A stretch of DNA of 8,688 nucleotides, from the NCBI GenBank assembly GCA_029260675.1, contig JAJDCV010000052.1, positions 1 to 8,688 of the forward strand, written 5' to 3'. The translations under genes were made by a program, and so were the position numbers. The notes under the pieces were generated by a model. That model had not been told where the DNA came from. It did not search any database and saw nothing but the letters and a program-made list of their open reading frames with translations. The DNA is from Phycisphaeraceae bacterium (lineage in GTDB: Bacteria > Planctomycetota > Phycisphaerae > Phycisphaerales > Phycisphaeraceae). Shown here piece after piece: positions 6,031-8,688 of the stretch. Each line of letters opens with the position of its first letter. Position 1 is the stretch's first letter.

Positions 6031-6480
6031 ATGGCGGATAGGTCAGGTATGGGCGAATCACCAATGGTTAAGCTGGTGATCCCAAGCAAGCTGACTGAAC
6101 TGCCAAAAGTCCAGCAGGCCATCATCAAACCAGCGGAATCACTTGGCTACGGCAAGGAAGAGATCTTCGCCATCCGCCTGGCACTGGACGAGGCGGTCAC
6201 CAACGCCATCCACCACGGCAACGGCAACGACCCCAAAAAACAAGTCACCATCGAATACCGGGTCGACGAGCAGGCGGTGATGATTAACGTCACCGATGAA
6301 GGCCGTGGGTTCTGCCCGGATAAGCTGCCGGACCCGACGCTGGAGGACAACCTCGCCACGCCCCACGGCCGGGGGGTCATGCTGATCGGGGCCTACATGA
6401 CCGAGGTCCATTTCAATCCCTGCGGCAATTGCATCTCCATGGTCAAACGCAAGGGATGCAAGTTGCCCGACAAGGGCTAA
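6031..6480 (+). CDS. RsbW/SpoIIAB-like serine kinase (anti-sigma-type ATPase)
   Basis: A 149-residue protein of the HATPase_c_2 type. The N-box ALDEAVTNAIHHGN is at 51-64, with E54 and N58 in the positions that hold Mg-ATP. The G1 box DEGRGF is at 89-94, and the G2 region HGRGVMLI at 112-119. All ATP-binding motifs look intact, so it is probably an active kinase. It would phosphorylate the STAS protein encoded upstream and, when free, bind a sigma factor or other target. It has no membrane segment and no extra domain. Starts at 6031, 6049 (MGES) and 6064 (MVKLVIPSK) are all possible; conserved sequence begins around the 6064 Met and no start has a clear Shine-Dalgarno site. The first 11 residues here are therefore uncertain. 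Confidence 0.9.
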   Translation: MADRSGMGESPMVKLVIPSKLTELPKVQQAIIKPAESLGYGKEEIFAIRLALDEAVTNAIHHGNGNDPKKQVTIEYRVDEQAVMINVTDEGRGFCPDKLPDPTLEDNLATPHGRGVMLIGAYMTEVHFNPCGNCISMVKRKGCKLPDKG

Positions 6481-6486
6481 GGCGGA

Positions 6487-6509
6487 CCCGGCTCACGGGA
6501 CCGGCCGGG
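6487..6509 (+). terminator. Weak hairpin after the STAS/kinase pair
   Basis: CCCGGC (6487-6492) and GCCGGG (6504-6509) form a 6-bp GC stem with an 11-nt loop just past the kinase stop. No T-run follows, so it is at best a poor terminator. Confidence 0.3.
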
Positions 6510-6516
6510 GATTATC

Positions 6517-6545
6517 TTGGCCACGCCCCCGCCATACGCTATCAT
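6517..6545 (+). promoter_or_regulatory. Promoter of the ybeY transcript
   Basis: TTGGCC (6517-6522, 4 of 6) and TATCAT (6540-6545, 5 of 6) are exactly 17 nt apart, predicting a start near 6552. A GC hairpin, GCCCGG-ACTAC-CCGGGC (6563-6579), lies at the start of the resulting leader of about 130 nt. The -35 coincides with a TTG that would otherwise be the first start of the longest ybeY frame, arguing that the real start is further in. Confidence 0.5.
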
Positions 6546-6682
6546 GACCCGTTGCACTGTAAGCCCGGACTACCCGGGCCAAACTGCTAAGCCAGGGATC
6601 AAGGTGCCCCACACCAGCCTATCAAGCCCGTCCGCACCCGAATCTTTCCGAGAGCCCGCCGCCGGGTTGGGGGAGGATTCCG

Positions 6683-6769
6683 ATGGTGGCGACCCTGATC
6701 AATCCGACGAACACACATCCGGTCCCGCCCCTGAGCCCCGGCTCAATCCCCCTCGGGGTACAGGCTTGA
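6683..6769 (+). CDS. Putative 28-residue upstream ORF coupled to ybeY
   Basis: ATG 6683 follows GGAGG (6672-6676) by 6 nt, the best Shine-Dalgarno arrangement in this region. It opens 28 codons starting MVATLINPTNTHPVPP and ending GVQA. Third-codon GC is clearly higher than in the ybeY frame over the same bases, by hand count about 22 of 28 against 17 of 29. Its TGA (6767-6769) overlaps the TTG (6766-6768) that gives YbeY its normal length. It could be a real small protein, a leader peptide that loads ribosomes for ybeY, or the remains of a frame-shifted YbeY N-terminus. No function can be assigned. Confidence 0.45.
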   Translation: MVATLINPTNTHPVPPLSPGSIPLGVQA

Positions 6770-7215
6770 GTTGTGCCGTGACACTGGATCTGCGGACCCC
6801 CGACTGCGGCCCTCCCGCCTGCGGCTGGCTGGAAGATCAGATGACTCGCATCGCAGGGCTTGCCGGGGTGACCCACGGCCGTCTGGCCATGGCGGTGGTC
6901 GATGATAAGCAGATGATTAGTATGCATGAACAGTATTGCGGCCAGCCGGGGACGACCGACGTGCTGACCTTTGACATCCGAGACTCCGAGGATCAGCCCG
7001 TCGAGGGCGACCTGGTGCTGTGTATGGATGAGGCCCGTCGGCAGGCCACTGAGCGGGGGCACGACACCCGGCTGGAGTTGCTGCTCTACGCCGTCCACGG
7101 GCTGATGCATCTGCTGGGTGAGGACGACCATGACGAGGCCGGGTACCAGAAGATGCATCGGCGTGAAGATGAACTATTGACCCGTGCGGGGCTGGGCCCC
7201 GTCTTTGGATTGTAA
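6766..7215 (+). CDS. ybeY: Endoribonuclease YbeY (rRNA maturation factor)
   Basis: A metal-dependent single-strand endoribonuclease of the UPF0054 family, involved in 16S rRNA 3'-end maturation and 70S quality control in bacteria generally. Strand AVTLDL and helix WLEDQM...AGLAG are followed by GRLAMAVVDD (38-47). The hallmark TTDVLTFDI (63-71), GDLVLCMDEA (81-90) and the metal site HGLMHLLGEDDH (111-122) then follow. Histidines H111, H115 and H122 give HX3HX6H, one residue longer than the HX3HX5H of E. coli YbeY. From TTG 6766 the protein is 149 residues, the family's usual size. The open frame extends upstream to 6517, but those 83 residues are Pro/Ser/Gly-rich, cover a promoter and lack family similarity. 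GTG 6778 is another possible start. The adjacent CorC/CNNM-type gene matches the common ybeY-corC order. Confidence 0.85.
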   Translation: MSCAVTLDLRTPDCGPPACGWLEDQMTRIAGLAGVTHGRLAMAVVDDKQMISMHEQYCGQPGTTDVLTFDIRDSEDQPVEGDLVLCMDEARRQATERGHDTRLELLLYAVHGLMHLLGEDDHDEAGYQKMHRREDELLTRAGLGPVFGL

Positions 7216-7226
7216 TCGTTAGCGTG

Positions 7227-7311
7227 TGGCCGGTGCGTGTTCCCCTGACACGGCCGGCCAGGATAGGGGCGTGTTCGGCGTGAGTCGGTCGCCTTAATCA
7301 CACAGGGGAAC
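7227..7311 (+). promoter_or_regulatory. Hairpin whose loop can pair with the downstream Shine-Dalgarno region
   Basis: TGGCCGG (7227-7233) pairs with CCGGCCA (7254-7260), and inside it CGTGT (7236-7240) pairs with ACACG (7248-7252), leaving the 7-nt loop TCCCCTG (7241-7247). That loop is perfectly complementary to CAGGGGA (7303-7309), the purine-rich stretch just ahead of the CNNM-type gene. If the hairpin opens, the pairing extends to 9 bp (7239-7247 with 7303-7311). Pairing would hide the ribosome site, making this a possible translational switch. It could also be just the end-of-ybeY hairpin; no T-run follows. Confidence 0.45.
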
Positions 7312-7323
7312 GGATGCACTTCG

Positions 7324-8616
7324 GTGAGCTACGCGATCGGGATTGCTGTCTTGGGATGCCTTCTGGTGGGATACTTCTCGGCACTTAACATCGCCTTGAA
7401 GGCCCCGTCGCGCAAACGCCTGGCCGACCGGTTGGGGGTGAGTTCCGGGGGGGGCTCCGATACGGATCGGGTGCTGCTGTTTTATCAGCGTCAACCCATG
7501 ATGCTGCTGCTGACCGGCACCGTCCGGGCGGTGCTGAGTCTGTTGGTCCTGCTGGCGACACTCTATTACTTCGAGCTGCGTTTTGAAGACTGGCCCCGGC
7601 CCGCGATCTACTGTGTCGCCTTCCTTCTCGCCGGGGGGCTGGTCAGCATCTTCGCGGTGGCGATCCCGTTGAGTTGGGCCCGTTACCAGCGTGAAGGATT
7701 GATCGCGCTGTCTCTGCCGCTGCTGAACGCATTGCTGGTCGTTTTCTCACCGGTTGTGTGGTTCCTGCACCTGTTCGACCCGGTGGTCAGGCGGATCTCC
7801 GGGGCGGACCTGGATGACGGCGATGACAGCGACCTGTCCGACGAGGTGCTCTCGGTGGTCGAGGACCACGAGGACGGTGCCGAGGTTGATGAGGCCCAGA
7901 AGGAGATGATCGAAGCCGTCTTCGATCTATCCAACACCGACGCCGACCAGGTCATGACCCCGCGCACCGATGTCGAGGGGATCGAGGTCGGCTCGACGCT
8001 CACACAGGTCAAGGACGCCATCATCACACACGGGCACAGCCGGATCCCCGTCTACGACCAGACCATCGACAACATCGTCGGCATCCTCTATGCAAAAGAC
8101 CTGATCCGCTACCTCGGGGCGGATGACGAGTTTGATCTCCGCTCGGTGTTGCGTGAGGCGATGATTGTCCCTGAAAGCAAAAACGTTGGCGAGCTGCTGG
8201 CGGAGTTCAAGGCCCGGAAGGTCCACATCGCCCTGGTCCTGGATGAGTACGGCGGGACCGCGGGGCTGGTCACCATCGAGGACATCCTCGAAGAGCTGGT
8301 CGGCGAGATACAGGACGAGTACGAGGCAACCGAGGAAACCCCCACTATCCATCGCCTGGACGACAAGACCCTGCGTGTGGATGCCCGGGTCGAGATCGAC
8401 GACCTCAACGACGAGCTGGATATCGACCTGCCGGAGGACGAGGACTACGACACCGTCGGCGGGTTCGTCTTTGCGACCATCGGGCATATCCCCAAAGTCG
8501 GCGAGAGCTTCGATTACCGCGGCTTGAGATTCACCGTCACACAGGCCCAGCGGACTCACGTCGTGCGTGTCGAGGTCAGTGTGCTGGACGCCCCGGACGC
8601 TTCGGCCAAGGCGTAG
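7324..8616 (+). CDS. CNNM/CorC-type membrane protein (DUF21-CBS-CBS-CorC) with degenerate DUF21
   Basis: A 430-residue inner-membrane protein of the CNNM/CorC family, linked to Mg2+ (and Co2+) transport. Four membrane segments (about 4-24, 58-82, 94-116 and 125-150) form a DUF21 domain. An acidic linker (about 161-190) is followed by a CBS pair (VMTPR at 210-214; SRIPVYDQTIDNIVGILYAK at 239-258; HIALVLDEYGGTAGLVTIED at 301-320). The C-terminal CorC_HlyC domain (about 340-425) contains YDTVGGFVF. The soluble parts look fully conserved. The DUF21 part is not: FSxxExAL reads FSALNIAL, the GN...N motif reads GTVRAV, and GExxPK reads FAVAIPL. A non-transporting or partner-dependent paralogue is inferred. 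The start is GTG 7324. The best Shine-Dalgarno (AGGGG, 7304-7308) suits an out-of-frame ATG at 7314, so initiation is unclear. A second gene starts 51 nt after the stop. Confidence 0.88.
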   Translation: MSYAIGIAVLGCLLVGYFSALNIALKAPSRKRLADRLGVSSGGGSDTDRVLLFYQRQPMMLLLTGTVRAVLSLLVLLATLYYFELRFEDWPRPAIYCVAFLLAGGLVSIFAVAIPLSWARYQREGLIALSLPLLNALLVVFSPVVWFLHLFDPVVRRISGADLDDGDDSDLSDEVLSVVEDHEDGAEVDEAQKEMIEAVFDLSNTDADQVMTPRTDVEGIEVGSTLTQVKDAIITHGHSRIPVYDQTIDNIVGILYAKDLIRYLGADDEFDLRSVLREAMIVPESKNVGELLAEFKARKVHIALVLDEYGGTAGLVTIEDILEELVGEIQDEYEATEETPTIHRLDDKTLRVDARVEIDDLNDELDIDLPEDEDYDTVGGFVFATIGHIPKVGESFDYRGLRFTVTQAQRTHVVRVEVSVLDAPDASAKA

Positions 8617-8628
8617 CGGGCCGACCCG

Positions 8629-8658
8629 TTCGCGGTCCCTGGTTATGGGGGCTACACT
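8629..8658 (+). promoter_or_regulatory. Putative near-leaderless promoter
   Basis: TTCGCG (8629-8634, weak) and TACACT (8653-8658) are 18 nt apart, with an ATG 9 nt after the -10. The layout repeats that at 4546-4584. It is weak alone, and its support comes mainly from that similarity. Confidence 0.3.
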
Positions 8659-8667
8659 TTCCCGCCC

Positions 8668-8688
8668 ATGGATATCCGTTTCTACAAC
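8668..8688 (+). CDS. First codons of a gene leaving the window
   Basis: ATG 8668 opens MDIRFYN and runs to the window end. It lies 51 nt after the CNNM-type stop, just past a TACACT box, and has no Shine-Dalgarno site. Too short to identify. Confidence 0.4.

Noticed and set aside
6517..6765. 83-residue N-terminal extension of YbeY
   Set aside because: Low-complexity Pro/Ser/Gly sequence overlapping a promoter. The catalytic domain from 6766 already has the family's full length.
1..8688. CRISPR array, tRNA, insertion sequence, phage or toxin-antitoxin module
   Set aside because: No regularly spaced repeats, cloverleaf, transposase, terminal inverted repeats or small toxin/antitoxin pair could be seen.

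Overview
The window is a stretch of GC-rich bacterial chromosome with ordinary housekeeping and regulatory genes. No phage, transposon, CRISPR or tRNA/rRNA genes are visible. Several things suggest a planctomycete of the Phycisphaerae type, but only as an inference: high GC, an EpsC-type serine acetyltransferase with a long N-terminus, an inner-membrane LysM protein, a STAS/anti-sigma-type kinase pair next to ybeY, and -10-like boxes sitting directly on start codons. No ribosomal or other taxonomic marker is present to settle it.

Layout. Positions 1-2767 hold a minus-strand gene run, read right to left: serine O-acetyltransferase (cysE family), a LON substrate-binding-domain protein, a YeeZ-like atypical SDR, and the first 31 codons of another gene that leaves the window. 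Gaps are 13, 36 and 1 nt, so this is probably one operon driven from a promoter at about 2774-2802. That promoter carries a perfect palindrome and four C-runs just upstream. Positions 2768-3454 contain no protein gene. They hold a minus-strand small-RNA candidate of about 245 nt, with its own TATAAT-type promoter, a long rod-like stem and a strong intrinsic terminator. It is flanked on both sides by two copies of a 32-34 nt hairpin. Positions 3455-4426 (minus) encode a membrane-anchored double-LysM protein, divergent from a WaaE-like family 2 glycosyltransferase at 4584-5375 (plus).

From 5560 on, everything is on the plus strand. A STAS anti-anti-sigma-type protein is followed by its likely partner, a histidine-kinase-fold ATPase of the RsbW/SpoIIAB type. 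Then come ybeY (rRNA maturation endonuclease) and a DUF21-CBS-CorC (CNNM-type) membrane protein, the familiar ybeY-corC neighbourhood. A further gene starts at 8668 and leaves the window.

The most interesting material is regulatory and small-scale. It includes the uncharacterised structured RNA and its twin flanking hairpins, and a small upstream ORF whose stop overlaps the most plausible ybeY start. A leader hairpin has a loop that can pair with the Shine-Dalgarno region of the CNNM-type gene. That same protein keeps intact CBS/CorC domains, but its DUF21 membrane domain has lost the polar signature residues. No dramatic new multi-gene system is evident. All functional statements rest on reading motifs by eye, with no database search.
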